64,000 nucleotides of DNA. Origin: Gaertneriomyces semiglobifer. Its lineage: Eukaryota; Chytridiomycota; Chytridiomycetes; Spizellomycetales; Spizellomycetaceae. Position numbers and translations under genes: made by a program. Shown here piece after piece: positions 1-12,978 of this stretch (its first letter is position 1; every line of letters begins with the position of its first letter). Under the pieces are notes generated by a model that searched no databases, was not told the origin of the DNA, and was given only the letters and a program-made list of their open reading frames with translations. The DNA lies in contig JAHLKF010000021.1 in NCBI GenBank assembly GCA_025558075.1, positions 124,001 through 188,000 of the forward strand, given 5' to 3'.

Positions 1-1521
1 TCTTCACATGAAAGTCAGATTGCATCCGTAGGATGATAGTGCGTCGTTGGGTACGTGCGGAACCAGAACGAACCGCAATCCGCAATCGCAGCAAGATCCA
101 ACGGTGTCCAACGTGCACACAGGTGATACCAACCCAAGCCCACACAAGCCATACCTCTCAAGGGGGAGACACAGAAAAAGGGAAAACCTCTCAGAAAGAT
201 GAAGACAAGGTGGTTATCCTCACACGAAGGGGGTATCTCTCCGCCCCACATGATCGGTCTGTTGAGCTTGATAGTTTGAATAAAACATCATCGAGGTTTT
301 CCTTTCTTCGTGCGGCCACCTCATCAAAAAAAAAAGCTTGTATAGGTAAGTTCCACCGACAAGTAGCTTTTGGTTGACAAACAACCCACTACAAAGACAT
401 CTGCCCCCCGCCGCACGTATGAATTTGAACGGGAGAAAGGCCGAGATCTTTGTCATGGCATTTGCATAACCCAAGCGCTGTCGACAACTTCAAGTGCCTT
501 CGAATTCGTATGAATCTCAGCGTTGTAAATATAAAAGTGGGGGCAAGCAACCAAACCAGCCTTTTATACTCCCACCACAAACAAGAAAACACGCTTATGT
601 CATCCAGCTGATCACATGACCTTCTCGAGCTCCGCTGTCACGGTCTTCCTCGCGTCGGAGCCAAGTTTTAATCTACAGATCTATCATACTTGTTGCTCTC
701 TCGTCATGTCGATGTCCACCGGCCAGGTTCACCATCTGATTGTGTCGATCAATGTGATGAGCAGCTAGCAATGCAAAGGTTCGCTCGTTTTCGCCCGATC
801 GAAACCTGCGGAGACGACCAAAACCTTATCTTTCGATCAAACATCTCAAATCTTGATGCATTAGCATATGATGAGTGGACGATGAACGCACAAGCAAGTT
901 ACTCAGCAGTCTGTCTATGTGTGTTTGTCCATTCATATGTGCGTGTGTGGGCTTGGGTGGTATCAAAAATTCGGAACCGAACGGGCGGGGATTACAAGTA
1001 CGATTTCGCACAGTGTACAGTACATACATCCAAGGCTCTTCACCATCTCGAAAAACCTCAGACCCTCAGTACCACATCTTATCACAAGTCTTTCTCTTCA
1101 CCAAACCACCACACAAAAGATAAAAAACAAACACACCCGTTTGACATATCTTTTTCATATGCAAAAACATGACCAGACCCTCATCTTCGCATCTCACAAA
1201 ACCGGTTCATGACTGATGAATTGGTGAATTGGTCAATGAATGGTTTCAAAAACGTGTGAGAATCCACAAAACTTAATAGTCGAAGGGGTATCACATTTTT
1301 TTTTTGCAGTAAAACGTTATACAAAGAGTGTGTGCAGTGCACTATGTACTACCAAAACAAAAAACAAAACAAAAGTGGGGACCGACCACCAACAAAACAA
1401 CAAAAGAGCGTGTGTGTGTGTGTGTGCGTGTGTGTGTCAAAAATACGCCGTGAAACAAAACCATATACGCCGTATAAAAAAACAGTCGTGGTGTAAAACG
1501 CCCAGGAGAGAGCAGTTGGTT
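1..1521. other. Gene-free stretch with a (GT)n microsatellite
   Basis: I see no supported gene here. Short open frames exist on both strands but none has a recognisable domain or splice pattern. A GT-rich microsatellite lies near 1408-1438, and several short A- and C-rich runs occur between 1080 and 1500. The stretch is the 3' flank of the homeobox gene. Confidence 0.5.
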
Positions 1522-3561
1522 TTAATAGTCCCTCAACCTCAAATCGGGTGCACTAAACGTCCGTAACCTCACTCCATACGCATGATCAATTTCAGAAGGA
1601 TAAGCGCCCGACGCCGCCGAAGAGGACATCATAAACGATCCTTGACGCCCATGTGGTGGGTGAAGTAACGGAGTCTGCGTCGAATGCCGACGTCTAGCAC
1701 CCACAAACCCCGCTGGAGTAGTAGTAGTAGTAGTAGTAGTGTGGGGATACGTATGATGATGATGATGTGCATGACGAGGAAGAGAATGGTGGTGATGGGA
1801 ATGGTGTCCGTCATCATCATGCATAGGATCATGTCCATGCGTGGGAACAAACGATTCCTCACTCGTATCGCTTTCCGTGGCTATACTATTCGTGGTACTG
1901 GTCGTAGACGTACTACTGGCCGCACTCTCGCTGTCGGCACGTATCAGGTTTCTCCGTCCCTCATCCGCTTGTCCATTCGGATCCACTCGGAAACTAATAC
2001 CATGGTTATGATTGTTGTTGTTATTAGATTGATTTGCGTGTCGCACGTATCCCCGGTTCAAAGGATGGTTTAATGGATGGTAAGCGTTATGTTGGACCTG
2101 TGCTTGCTTTGCCCGCCAGTTTTGGCGTTTGTTTTGAAACCAGATCTGAACGGCGCGTGGTGTCATGCCGAGTTGAATGGCGAGGTGACGTCGGGCAGCG
2201 GTGGAAGGGAAAAGCGTCTGTGCAAACACTAAAAACGAAATCATGTGTTAGGAACACCATCGTTCCCCTAAAATGGTTGTTTTATTTGTGTGCTTTAACT
2301 TACCACTATTTAACACGGCGAGTTGTTCGGGTGTAGCTCTCTTCCGTTTGGTTTTGACTTTTGGTGACATCGACATAGGCATGGCGGAGGAGGATGTCGT
2401 GTCGATTTCCACAAGCCCGCTAGGACTTGGCCCAGGTCCCCGTTGATGGTTATGGTTATGGTTGTGATGGTTGTGGTGATGATTCACATCACTATGGCGA
2501 CTCGATCGTTTGCGTCCAGATCCACCCAGTTTCTTGAACGTACGCGATACGGATGTAGATGCGTCCATGACAGTCATCCCAGGATCCATGGTGGCAGGTG
2601 GAAGACTCACCACTGCACCTCCATCGGTCCATACGGCCTTTGGACTCGGTGTGCCTTTCGGAGTCAACGGGAACGCGTAAACTCCCGAGATTTGTGATGC
2701 GGTATCGGTCCTCTCGCCATGAGCAGGACTCGGTAGACTCTTTTTCGGATACGACGGCACCAACCCCGCAGACAAGATCGACACCGGGCTTGACGCATGA
2801 GATGACGAGGAGGTGTACGTGACAGAGTTTGCAGACAACAGGGATACGGGACTGGACCCATGGGATGACGAGATGTGTGGGACAGATGTAGGGATAGGTG
2901 ATGGTTGAGCGGATGCTGGTTGTGGTGGTGGTGGGTAGATGTACGGTCCGATGGGAACGGCATTCATGGGGGACACATTCATGGGAGACAGTCCTGTTTG
3001 GACGTGTGGTGGTTGTGGGGGAGCAACGGTGGCCAAGAATGCGCGTTGTTGCGGGTGTCTTCGGTGTTGCAACTGCGTATTGTGTGGTGGCCGTTGTTGA
3101 GTGGATGAAAGATGCGTCGTGTGTAGTGGGTATCCACAAGAAACGGGGCTTTGGCAGCCGCCGAGATGCGAGGAAGGCGACGGCAGAATCGAGGTGGTTG
3201 TGTATATAGACATTGCAATCGCGGGCGTGGTAGGAGAGGTAGACGGATAGGGATGTGTCGATGTTGTCGGAGAGGAGTGTCCGTTTACATACCACTCTCT
3301 GTCGTTCTCGACTGCCTGCGCCATGTCGGAACGAAACAAAGGTCGTAGCGGCGAGGATGCCCCGCCACTTAACCGTTCAGCGTTGTTACGGCATTTTTCG
3401 GCATCGTGGTTGACCAAGAACCCAATGTCCATTGTTTTAGAAGTGGTTCGTTGACGAGGCGACGACGATGGTGGGTCTTGTTGGAAACGTGTTTCGGGCA
3501 GTGTAGGCGTTGAAGGAGACGAACAGGAAGACGAACAAGAGGGTATCAATGCTTGAGCCAT
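1522..3561 (-). CDS. Homeodomain transcription factor
   Basis: Two exons on the minus strand, 3561-2304 and 2228-1522, joined across a 75-base intron (gtaagt...tttttag, phase 1). This gives 654 aa from the ATG at 3561. The intron splits the homeodomain, at about residues 402-461. The recognition helix reads WFQNKRQNWR, with W449, F450, N452 and R454 in the invariant positions 48, 49, 51 and 53, and F421 and L417 in core positions 20 and 16, so DNA binding should be intact. It is a typical 60-residue type, not a TALE type. The rest is Ser/Pro/Thr-rich and disordered, with a His-rich run just before the homeodomain and His/Thr repeats after it (the Thr run comes from a (GTA)n-type repeat near 1713-1740). 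The fungal Pho2/Yox1/Phx1 group is the nearest general comparison, but I cannot assign orthology or target genes. Confidence 0.85.
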
Positions 3562-6500
3562 GTTTTATACAGAGTTGTTGTTGGGATCTGGTCCGATTCC
3601 GGGGTGCCCCCTCGCGCGTCAACAGAAACGCTTTGATGTCGGGTTCCCGCAATAATAAGGGTAAAGAGTTGTTGACGAACCGACCACCAGTTTTTAAACG
3701 TTCTGTCGAAATTCACACTTGACGGTTTCGCGTTGCACCCAAAAAACTTTTTGGAAATACCGGAAGGGTAAAAACGCAGTGTTGCCCTGAATTATGTCGT
3801 TCGGGTTTTGAGGGTCTTTGGGGGTGGGGGGATCGGGTATTTGGAAAAAATAATCGTATCAGCCAAAGAACGACAAACCCTTCCGTCCCAGCAGCAGCTG
3901 CTTCTGTCTCTCTCTCCACTGCAACACTCGGCTCAGCGATCTAGAAAAAGTCCGTGATTTTTTGGTGTTCAGGTGCTTAAATAATAGCTCCGCCGTCTGC
4001 ACCCGTATGGTTTCCACCCACAAAAAGCAGGGGTGATGTTGAAAGGGAGCATGCAAAGGAGGGCGGGGTCTAGACTTGTTTTTTTGGCACAACCAGGACG
4101 TTCCACCGGGTTCAGAGATCAACGTGCGTGATAAACGACCAAAGTGACGAAAGGGTTGAGGGCGCACAAAAAAAAACGACGATGGGTGATTTCCTCTCGC
4201 AACCTTGACGTAGTAGCTTGTGGAATTTCAGGTACACGCAGCAGAGGAGCCGCCGTAGAGGGAGATAGGTTTTCTTTATATAAGTGTTCGGCCCCACCAG
4301 AGATATAGCATGTGCTTTGCACTCTGTGGTTGGCTGGTTGGGTTGGTGTCGAGAGGGGTGTGGGGAGCGTTATATAGATACTGTATATATACAAAGTATA
4401 TAAGATGGATATATGGTATGTACGTCGCGGGAGACTCCTAATTGCGAGGGCCTTTCTTCTTCACGCTTTTGCACGGCTTAATTTATGACTATCTACAGGG
4501 AGTAGCAGCAGCCAGCTATGTGTGTGGTAACTGATGAGCTGGCGGTGATTCCCAAACCCGCCCAAAAAAGATAATCGTGACGGAAGTTGTTGTGGTTCCT
4601 TTGGGGCGACAGCGGTGGTCGGCTTGGTTTGATGGTTCGCTGGTTGGTTGAAGTTTAAGGAAATGAGTGGTAGTCTTTGGTGCTGCTCACTCTTATGTCT
4701 CTCTCGACGACAACCGAGCGACCTGCTATAACTTTTCATTCTTCACAATTGTGGAATGCAAGTTACTCTGTTATTAGAAGTTCGCTCGAGAAGAAATGCA
4801 ATTTCATATAACGGTGAAATTTGTTCAGATTAGCGGGTATCAGTTTGCGTTATTTGCATTTCACGCCAGCGAATGCACGAGTGGGTGGTGTGTTGTTGCT
4901 TGGTTCGGTTTGCAGATAAATGAAATACTGCTGACGGACATGGATCTGGACCTGGATGGAGTAGATGGATGATAATAATAATGCAATCATGATGATGGAT
5001 TGGGTGGATGGAGGCTTGTGTGTGCTGTTTTTGCGCTGCTGAAATTGTTCATGAACGCGAACGCTGTTTTTTTGTTGTTTACTTGTTGTTGTCAAAAGTG
5101 CCGAAGGTCCGGAGCCCCGAAAAAGGGGCGCTCAATTCCAGTTAAATAACCTCCGATTCTAGATCCAATTCTTGTCGTAGAAGTCTTCAATCACGTACGA
5201 AACCTGCAAAAAGGGGCCCCATCCAAATCCACCCAAGGACGCGCAAGTCGTTGGGTGGAATCGCTACGAGTCTACGACCGCTGTCATTATGGAATCATTT
5301 CCTGCTTCACTCCCCACACATAATACGAATGATAGGAGATACGAACCGCGACTGAATTGAACCGAATAAAGTAGAATCGGGGAGTGTATAACACAATTTC
5401 ATGGAGGACATGTGAGGAAGGACTCGGGTGAGCTTTGAGCAGCTGCTGCGTAGTGGTGGTGGTGGTGGTGGTGGTAGTAGAAAGTGGAGTGCTACCCCAC
5501 TCACCCGCAAAAAAAAAGAAGAAAGGAAATCAGAATTTATTTATTCCATTAAATGAACAGCGGCCAGAATTGGAAGGCAGTGCACCCGTCAGTCCGGCTC
5601 GTCATTTCAATTCTCAAATTCAGCAGCGGCTTAACTTTGTTGTAACATGATAATAATACCCAGTTCAGTAAATGGATTGTATGGATGAGTCTATTATTCA
5701 TTTTATACATTTTATACACACAACAAATTAAATCATTATTTGCAACCAAACTGATCTGATAACTGTGGCTAGCTACCCGACTCTGTTCGGTGAGCCACTT
5801 ATTACCGTCCTCCTTCGTCGTAATTCCATATCCTCGATCTCGAGACCTCGTTCGGGTTCCCCCATCACACGGATGCAAATTCACACCGCATCCCATCACA
5901 ATTACAATTCCCACTCACAGTAATTCCATTATCATCAGCAGATTCCACCATCCAGAATCCATGTTATCTGCTGCACACACATTGCGAACGCACCCGCATC
6001 AATTAAGATCAAATCAACCAAGCACCAAGCCCCTCTTTTCGCCGTTCAAGCCTCAAAACGTTTTATTAACACGTTAATTAACACCCAAAAACGCGCAAGC
6101 CCCGTATCAATGGGCGCGTGGACTCATGTGATACATGACACGTGTTCGTCTCAATCTGGAAACATCGGGAACACTCGCCATCACTCCGTGTTGAGAAAAT
6201 AGGAAACGGGAAATACCGGCGGATCGCGTGTTGAAGGCAAAAACCTTAATTTGGCACGGTGCATGCAAGTGTGAGTTGGAGTGAAGCGCAGTCGTGATAA
6301 TTATAACTTCATGACCGAGGATGTGCAATTCAACTTACGATCGAGATTGAATAGATATATAGAGTATAGATAGTGCAAGTGTGCATGTGCAGTGGCAAGT
6401 GCTGTTGTGAAATGGTCCTGATTATGGTGAGAATGACCACAGGCGCATTCCGACAACGTGGATCTGGAATCTGATAAGTTGATGAGACAACGACGCGACG

Positions 6501-6662
6501 CTCATCAAGCAATCACAGTTGTGTGTTTTTCTCACTGGCATAAGAGCAATCAATACATTCCAAAAAAAACATCAGTACATACAAAGAACAAAGAAAAAAG
6601 AAAAAGAAAAAGTAATCCAAACACAAGACAAACAAACACAAAAACTATCTCTCTACAACCCA
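3562..6662. promoter_or_regulatory. 3.1-kb gene-free interval upstream of the homeobox gene
   Basis: This region lies between the start of the homeobox gene and the end of the PDXDC1-like gene, both on the minus strand. It has no ORF with domain support. It contains TATA-like A/T tracts (for example 4373-4420), a (GGT)n run near 5452-5474 and A-rich blocks near 6590-6640. It most likely holds the long 5' leader and regulatory DNA of the homeobox gene; that role is inferred from position only. Confidence 0.35.
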
Positions 6663-9600
6663 TCACTTTGACGTATCCCCAACTTCAACAGACTCCGGCG
6701 TCCTAGGCCTCGTCAACGTCAACACCTCACTACGATCATCACTCGCATCTCGTGTAGGGTCCACCTCTTCCTCCTCTTTTGAAACTGAATCAGCTTCTTT
6801 CTCACGTGGTGCTTTATCGTCATCATCTGCCTCTGCTATGGGAGGCGGTGTACCCGTAGTCATAGGCTGCCCAGACCCACTCGCCGAGTTATTGCGAGAA
6901 AGCGAGACGGATACCCTTCGATGCCCCGATTCACCTTCAATCGGAACAGCCGCAAAACCTAAAAAGGAAACCACCACAAAAACAAAAGACGAAAAAAAAA
7001 ACGGGTCAGATACAACCCAAAGGCAAGCGCCCTTTTTCTGCGCGGAAGGAACCAAACACGCACAAAAACAAACTTACCACTTGATATCGAAAAGGTCTTT
7101 GCAAACGGGACTCTAGGCCGTCCACCAACACCACCAGTTGTAACCATCGTCCCAGCCACAGGACTCCCCGCGCCATCATGACTCTCCCGTCCCACCCCCA
7201 TCTCACTCTGCTGCACACTCTCCAACGGTCTCCACCAACTCAACACACTCCCAACAATCGGCAACATCCGTATCAACCCCGGCGACTCCTCCATACTCTC
7301 ACTCATCAACAACCGTTCGGCATCCTGTATCCCCTTCTTTATAATCTCCGACATGCGGTTCACAAACTCGGGTGATTTCTCAAGGTGGGAGCCTACACTG
7401 ACAATATGGTGTAAGACCGCCCGGAGATCGGACGCGGTGGCGAGGGACGGCGCACACCCGATTCGGATACAGAGACGTGTGCCGCCTTGAAGACATGGCG
7501 GGAGGGCATCCGAAGACGAAGCGGATGAGGCGATGGTGGAGGTGTACAGCTGGTGTGGGTCGCTTGTTTTCTTGCTTTGGTCGGAGAGATGTAGGAGAAT
7601 CGCGAGGTTGAGTTGATCCAGGTTTTGCGTGAGGAGTGGGTTGGTGGTTGTCGCCGAAAGATCAATGTACATGGGCGTGTACCTAATGTGTACCATGCAG
7701 AAAAGAAGAGAAACAGGGATCCGATGATCAATACCCAATGCGACACACTCATCGCGCGCCAGACCATTTAAATAGTCACTCACCGCACACACCCGACACC
7801 GATCCATGTATCCTCCTCCTCTCCCTCCTCCTCATTCACATTCACGGATACGTCGGGAATGCACATCAGCTCTGGAAACGATTTTACAACCTCTTCAAAG
7901 TCGGTTTTCAATCTTCTCGCGTTGGCGATACTCGATGCAATAGCGACAAGTTCTTCTATCGCATCATGCACATCCTGGCTAGGACCATCATGCAGACCCG
8001 TAAAGGACAGTTTGAGATAGATCCGTGAAACGCAGACGAGGGAAACGGAAAAGACATCCAGAGTGGTAGGCGATAAGCGGGTGTAAACCTACACCAAAAA
8101 AACAAAAGTCAGTGCCCACAAAAGCCAATGTGGATGAAAGCCAATCGTCATTTAGCGAAGAAAGTTGGCAACTTACGTGTTTGGTACACCGATCGCCTTC
8201 CTCATCCGACAACACCGCCGACGCTACCTCTGATGTATGACCTTCATCCTCAAACCGAATCAGCATGGTGAACACCGACTGTCGGGCGTCGTCACGCGGC
8301 GCATACACGTTCCACACTCCACTTTGCCGTATCCGGGTTTCACACATTGCTCGCTACACAAAAAAAGAAATGATTACCATCACATTTTGCCTTGCACCGC
8401 GATGTTTTTAAATCGGCTTTCGCAATGGGTATATAGGCTTACCGTTTGACTCATCTTCACCATCATCTCTTCAAGCGTACCCGATAAGAGAACGTAATAC
8501 AACGAAAGCAGAGACGCGTACGTGTTGGGTTCGGGCGGTGCGGCTGATGTCCCTTCATGCGTCGGCAGAAGGCGACCCAAATGTGCGCGGACACGTAAAG
8601 TGTACACCCCTCCGTCCTTTGTTACGCCACTACTTGATTCCGTCGTGGGGTCATGCAGTGAATCGTATTTCATGAACGTCTAGAAGATCATAAAGGCACA
8701 TGTTTGGAAAAGGGACATGGGTGTGTTTTTCAGAGTGAAAGAATACGTGTCGTACCAATGCAGAGCCTCCGGATATACCCATCCAAACGTCGGGACATAA
8801 CGAGAATGAATCCGCGGCTTGGACGTCTTTAAAGAACGGGAGGATGTCATTGCTAGTGCAAATAGTCAGCAATGCGGTTGTAGTCATTTTACACCATAAG
8901 ACTTGGTTACGAATACGTTACCCATATACATGTACAAAGGTCTTGTACGGTGCGCACACAGTTTGAGCGTGAGAAATGTTATCGCAGAGGCCCGTAACGG
9001 GGTGACCTATTACATGAAAAAAACAAACAAGAGCACGCCGTTCAATCCCATAGAACGCGCATCCCATATGTTATAATCCCACCTACCCGCTCGTAATATC
9101 ACCAAAACCGGCCTTAGCCCCTTCGCATGATCAGACCGCAAGAGTTCCTCCAATTGCATAGTATCAACTGTCCCCGTGTCCGCATGTCGTGGGACTGTTG
9201 TTCGACCGCACCAAAGAAAACAACCGATTAACCATTGTTGCGCCCGCTGATGAAAACCAAACCACGTTTTTTACCTCGCCGCAGAACACCCCTCCCTCTC
9301 ATCCCAGCCCACACGGCACTCTCCAGTTCCACTCCCGAATCTTCAGGGACATACACCACTCCATTCTCCGGTACCTCTAATTTCTCAAAACAATCCTCTG
9401 TCACAACCTTTGTAGCCTCGGCGCCACTACTGATCCGGATATCGATATACCCCGGGAAAATCAGTGATGCCTGTGATATGCTAGATACCTACCAGAATCA
9501 GAAACGCATCGCGTACGAAACGGACAGTGAGGGGAAACGTTACATGGAGTTATGGAGCAAGCTTAGTAATCGGTGTTGGTTGGAATGGGGTAGCGTGCAC

Positions 9601-10355
9601 AAGTGACCTGCGAGACTGGAGAGAGCAGAGGATCGGTCGATGAGTGTATGGGATTCGGTGAGGTTGGATAGGATGTCGGTGAGGTCTTCGAACAGGTCTT
9701 GAGGGGTAGCCCTGTTTGGTAGCAAGAAATTAGAAGCAAGAAGGGTAGCGTTATCAACACTGGGTACCTACCAGCGGTTACTTCGGCATGTGTGGCAAAA
9801 CTGTTGGATCAGGTCCATCTCAGTGTTTTGAGGTTCCGGTGGCGGTGGTTTGATGGGTACTTCCTCCTACGCGCATCAGAATAAGAACCACATCACTCTC
9901 ACGTCTGTCCACTGCCACCTATTCTCGGTCTCCAATAACACGACGAAAGCGGGGCAAATTACCTTTACTCCCTCGGGCTCAGCATGCACCTGTCCTCTTC
10001 CCGACACCGACACTCTCACCCTCCTCCTCTCCCCACCTTCACTCAATTCCCCATTCTGGCCCGACAACCACGACACGATATTCGGTAACGACGCGCGCCG
10101 GTTCAACAACCCACTCAGATTCAGTCCTTCCATCACATTCAACGGAATATGCTCGCGACTGTCTCGGTCTTTCTCGGTACTCCCATTCAGTGGGGTTTTG
10201 GCTTTATTGACATCGAACGATCGACGCTCGTAAGGGCCTACGGGATGGAGGTTGACCACGACTTGCTCGCTATCAGTGGGTTGTTGGTCAATGGCCGTGT
10301 CCGAGTGGTCGAAACGGAGACCCGTGTGGGGATCTATGGGTGCTTTCATCTTCAT
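6663..10355 (-). CDS. PDXDC1: PDXDC1-like PLP-decarboxylase-fold protein, predicted catalytically dead
   Basis: Twelve exons on the minus strand: 10355-9963, 9866-9772, 9711-9544, 9480-9275, 9194-9087, 9006-8922, 8852-8756, 8679-8443, 8353-8177, 8088-7784, 7682-7078, 6958-6663. Phases agree at every junction, the sum is 2772 nt and the product is 923 aa. Introns are 60-119 bases. The match to animal PDXDC1 is co-linear: a cofactor-domain block (HVYG where human has HVEG, then DSFSLCPDVWMG where human has DSMTMTPGPWLG), WIGVGCVRY against WSGIGVVRY, a C-terminal KKGIQDAERLL block, and LPIVGSVLSWW against IPVVGSVLNWF near residues 765-775. Group II decarboxylases use an HVDAA Asp and an NPHKW Lys to hold PLP; here both are replaced, so decarboxylase activity is unlikely. 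The C-terminus is acidic and Ser/Thr/Pro-rich. Cellular role unknown; in animals PDXDC1 variants are linked to lipid traits. Exon 4 and 5 borders are the least certain. Confidence 0.82.
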
Positions 10356-11220
10356 GATGGGTGTAGCTGGACAGACCGACCAGCGTTTACATAAAGAACT
10401 TAGTAGTAGTTGCCGTTTCCAGCACTATTAAAACGCGAGGTGTGCACACTGGACAGAACCGCGGAAACTGGCCGACACGGTGGGGGTAGGGCTGATGCTG
10501 CGCCTGGGAGTTATTGATAGCAGGAAGCAGTGGGAAACAGTTCAACTGGAGGTGTGAGAACCGCAAAGGGGGGTTGCTGGTGTGATGTATTCGGCTTTGG
10601 CAGAAGGCATGGTGGATGAAGTGGGGAGTGGGGAGTGGGATGGATAGGATGGCTGTTAGTATATCTACTTTGCTGGTCCATGACAGGCACAGAGAGTAAA
10701 TTGGCTGGCACGAGAGTGACAGATCTCGCAGTGCAAGAATATTCGGTGTTGCCGATGCTACCTGGACTGCTGACTGTATAAATGGGCATTTTGGGCGTCC
10801 AATGCTGCTCCTTTGTATCAGGCAGGACTACGTGATTCCTCTGGGACGGATCATGTAGATTCTCGCAACATTCTCATCTGCCGTCAAATGCTCCTCAATT
10901 TTACAAGAGAGTTCGGTAAGGCCCACAATTAGTTCCTAGACATAAACTCGGCCAATGGGGACGCTTTACTAAGTGTCCAGTTTGGGCTGCAAAAGATATG
11001 AAATGATTTCTCTGCGAAAGAAGCGGTATGACAAACAAAGGGTCCTGTCGTTGCGCGCCTAAACATGCGCTGTCGAAGGTTGACTCGGTCAAATGCCAGC
11101 CAGAAGGGCAAGGCAAACAATCATAAACAAAATTCATCTGAATCTAGACCGTCGGATCTGTGAGAAACTTCGACCATTCCCCCTTCGTTTAGAGACGGTC
11201 GCTGGAACACTTATTCCAAG
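10356..11220. promoter_or_regulatory. Divergent intergenic region
   Basis: This 865-base interval separates the divergently transcribed PDXDC1-like gene (minus) and the 431-aa gene (plus), so it should hold both promoters. I see no recognisable binding site or ORF with domain support. Confidence 0.4.
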
Positions 11221-12582
11221 ATGTCTGAACCGACAGCTACTCAACTCATTGGAGGAGCGTATGCCGCAGACCCCGAAATTCTCACACACCCCTACTTCAC
11301 CAGCAAGATCCACCCCACCCTTCTCGCCATCTCCAACAAACCTTCTCGCGGGACACTGGAAGCCGCCAAACCCGTCTTGCTCGCTCTCCTGAAATCGCGC
11401 AACTTCTCATGGATCTGGGTACAACTGATCCTTTCCTTGACGGATTACGGGTACCATTCTACCGAGCCGTCGGTCAATCTTCGAGACTTTGCCGCCGCGT
11501 TGGACGACTGCATTGATCCGCTTCGACTTCTTGCTGGGATCGTGTCCATTGACATGGGAAGAGGGGACAGGAAATCGAGCGAGGAAGAGTGGTGTATTGC
11601 CTATGCAATGGAGAACACCCATAAATGCCCTGCGTTGTGTGAATGGATCAAGAAGAGAACGATGGAAGGCGATGAGGTGATCATCAGCGCGGCTGAGAAG
11701 CGGGACGTGTGGAGACTTGTGAAAGGGGGTGAGATCAGCTGGCGCTTGAAATTGAGGATTCACCAGGTTTTGACGGACATAAAGGAGGAGCGGTCACCTC
11801 ACCCTTCCTCAACGTCCGTTCAGGGACAGCTCGAGAATGGCGAGACCGGTTTACCTACACCCACAGCAGCAGAGGACACGTTGACAGAGAGAAATGAAGA
11901 CGTTGGTCCTGCAGACACCGTTAATGGTATGGATGGATCATCACTTCATGCAAACACAAGGCAAAAACCCTTGACACCAGCCGCGTCGGGAATCTCGACA
12001 CCCAAGAGCACGTATGACAACGTTCAAAAGACAGAGGTCACCGAGCAAGTACAACCGGGAGACATATTTGTAGACAAAAAGGGGGATGCCAGCATGCTCA
12101 TTGCTTCCGGCAAGCGACGGCGTGATGAATCTCGCGACTCCACACCGTCGATGAAAAAACTCAAACAGCAGCCTCAACCCCCGGGATACACAACGGTCTT
12201 ATCCAACCGGGTATGTTCTCTCGTTACCCTTGTCTTCCAATTCTATAATACGTCTAACCAAACTTTTCCCAAATAGCCAAGCACCTCACTGCCACCATTG
12301 CCACCAGTTCCCCTCGAGGAAGACCACCTGTGGCAAGCCCACGGTTACTTCACCCAATACTCCTCGTCCTCACAAAAGATCAGATTCAAAGATTTGGGCC
12401 GGTTCCTGAAAGACCTCGACGGTGAACAAGCCAAGCGCAACCCTGAAATGCCATTGTTTCGCCATGCGCAATTTTGGGAGTTGGTCAAGAGGAATCATCC
12501 GGGGGCAGAGCCCGATGACCCGGTAAGCTGGTCCGAAGTGCGAGATATTCTTGCACGAACGGCGAAACCGGCGGGAAAGTAA
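11221..12582 (+). CDS. Unrecognised 431-aa protein, two exons
   Basis: Exons 11221-12210 and 12277-12582 are joined across a 66-base intron (gtatgt...aaatag, phase 0), giving 431 aa from the ATG at 11221. The first ~190 residues look folded and mostly helical, rich in Trp, Leu and Cys. The middle, about 190-330, is Ser/Thr/Pro-rich and polar with a basic RKRRDES-like patch near residues 299-305 that could be a nuclear signal. The second exon encodes a compact charged domain with aromatic residues (HLWQAHGYF, FWELVKRNHPG, WSEVRDIL). I do not recognise the family. The layout of two folded ends around a disordered linker suits a regulatory or scaffold protein, but that is a guess. It runs in the same direction as the methyltransferase gene, about 400 bases downstream. 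Confidence 0.7.
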
Positions 12583-12978
12583 TGCCGCTTCTTTGAGCGA
12601 TGGGAGCTTTTGATCTTCACCTGTCAACCGTATTTGCCATGAAAGCAGTTAATTAAATACAGCTGTGTGGGTTTTTGCATTATGTCGAATTGCGGATTTG
12701 CAGTTCTCGTATTCCCACTGTTATTGTTTTGCTGAAAATGCTGGCGACGTCTGATAGTTTTCTAACACCTCCGTTAAAGTTGAGAGCAGTCTCTCGATGA
12801 TCGATCTCACCACCGTACATTCGATTCGACCTGCACATGCAAAGCGACAGATGCGCGCAACAACGCGAACGTCCCTACATCCCGCCCGTATATCAATAAA
12901 GAGTAAACCGCGTCGGAGATTTTCCCTCGAGTTCACGCTCAGACCCGCGAATGTGCACGGCCAGATGCACAATATACC

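Noticed and set aside
15..1566. Several overlapping open frames of 70-160 codons
   Set aside because: No start context, domain or splice support; compositions follow low-complexity DNA.
1684..2073. Plus-strand frames antisense to the homeobox gene
   Set aside because: Met/Val-rich products are the reverse reading of His/Thr repeats in the homeobox exon.
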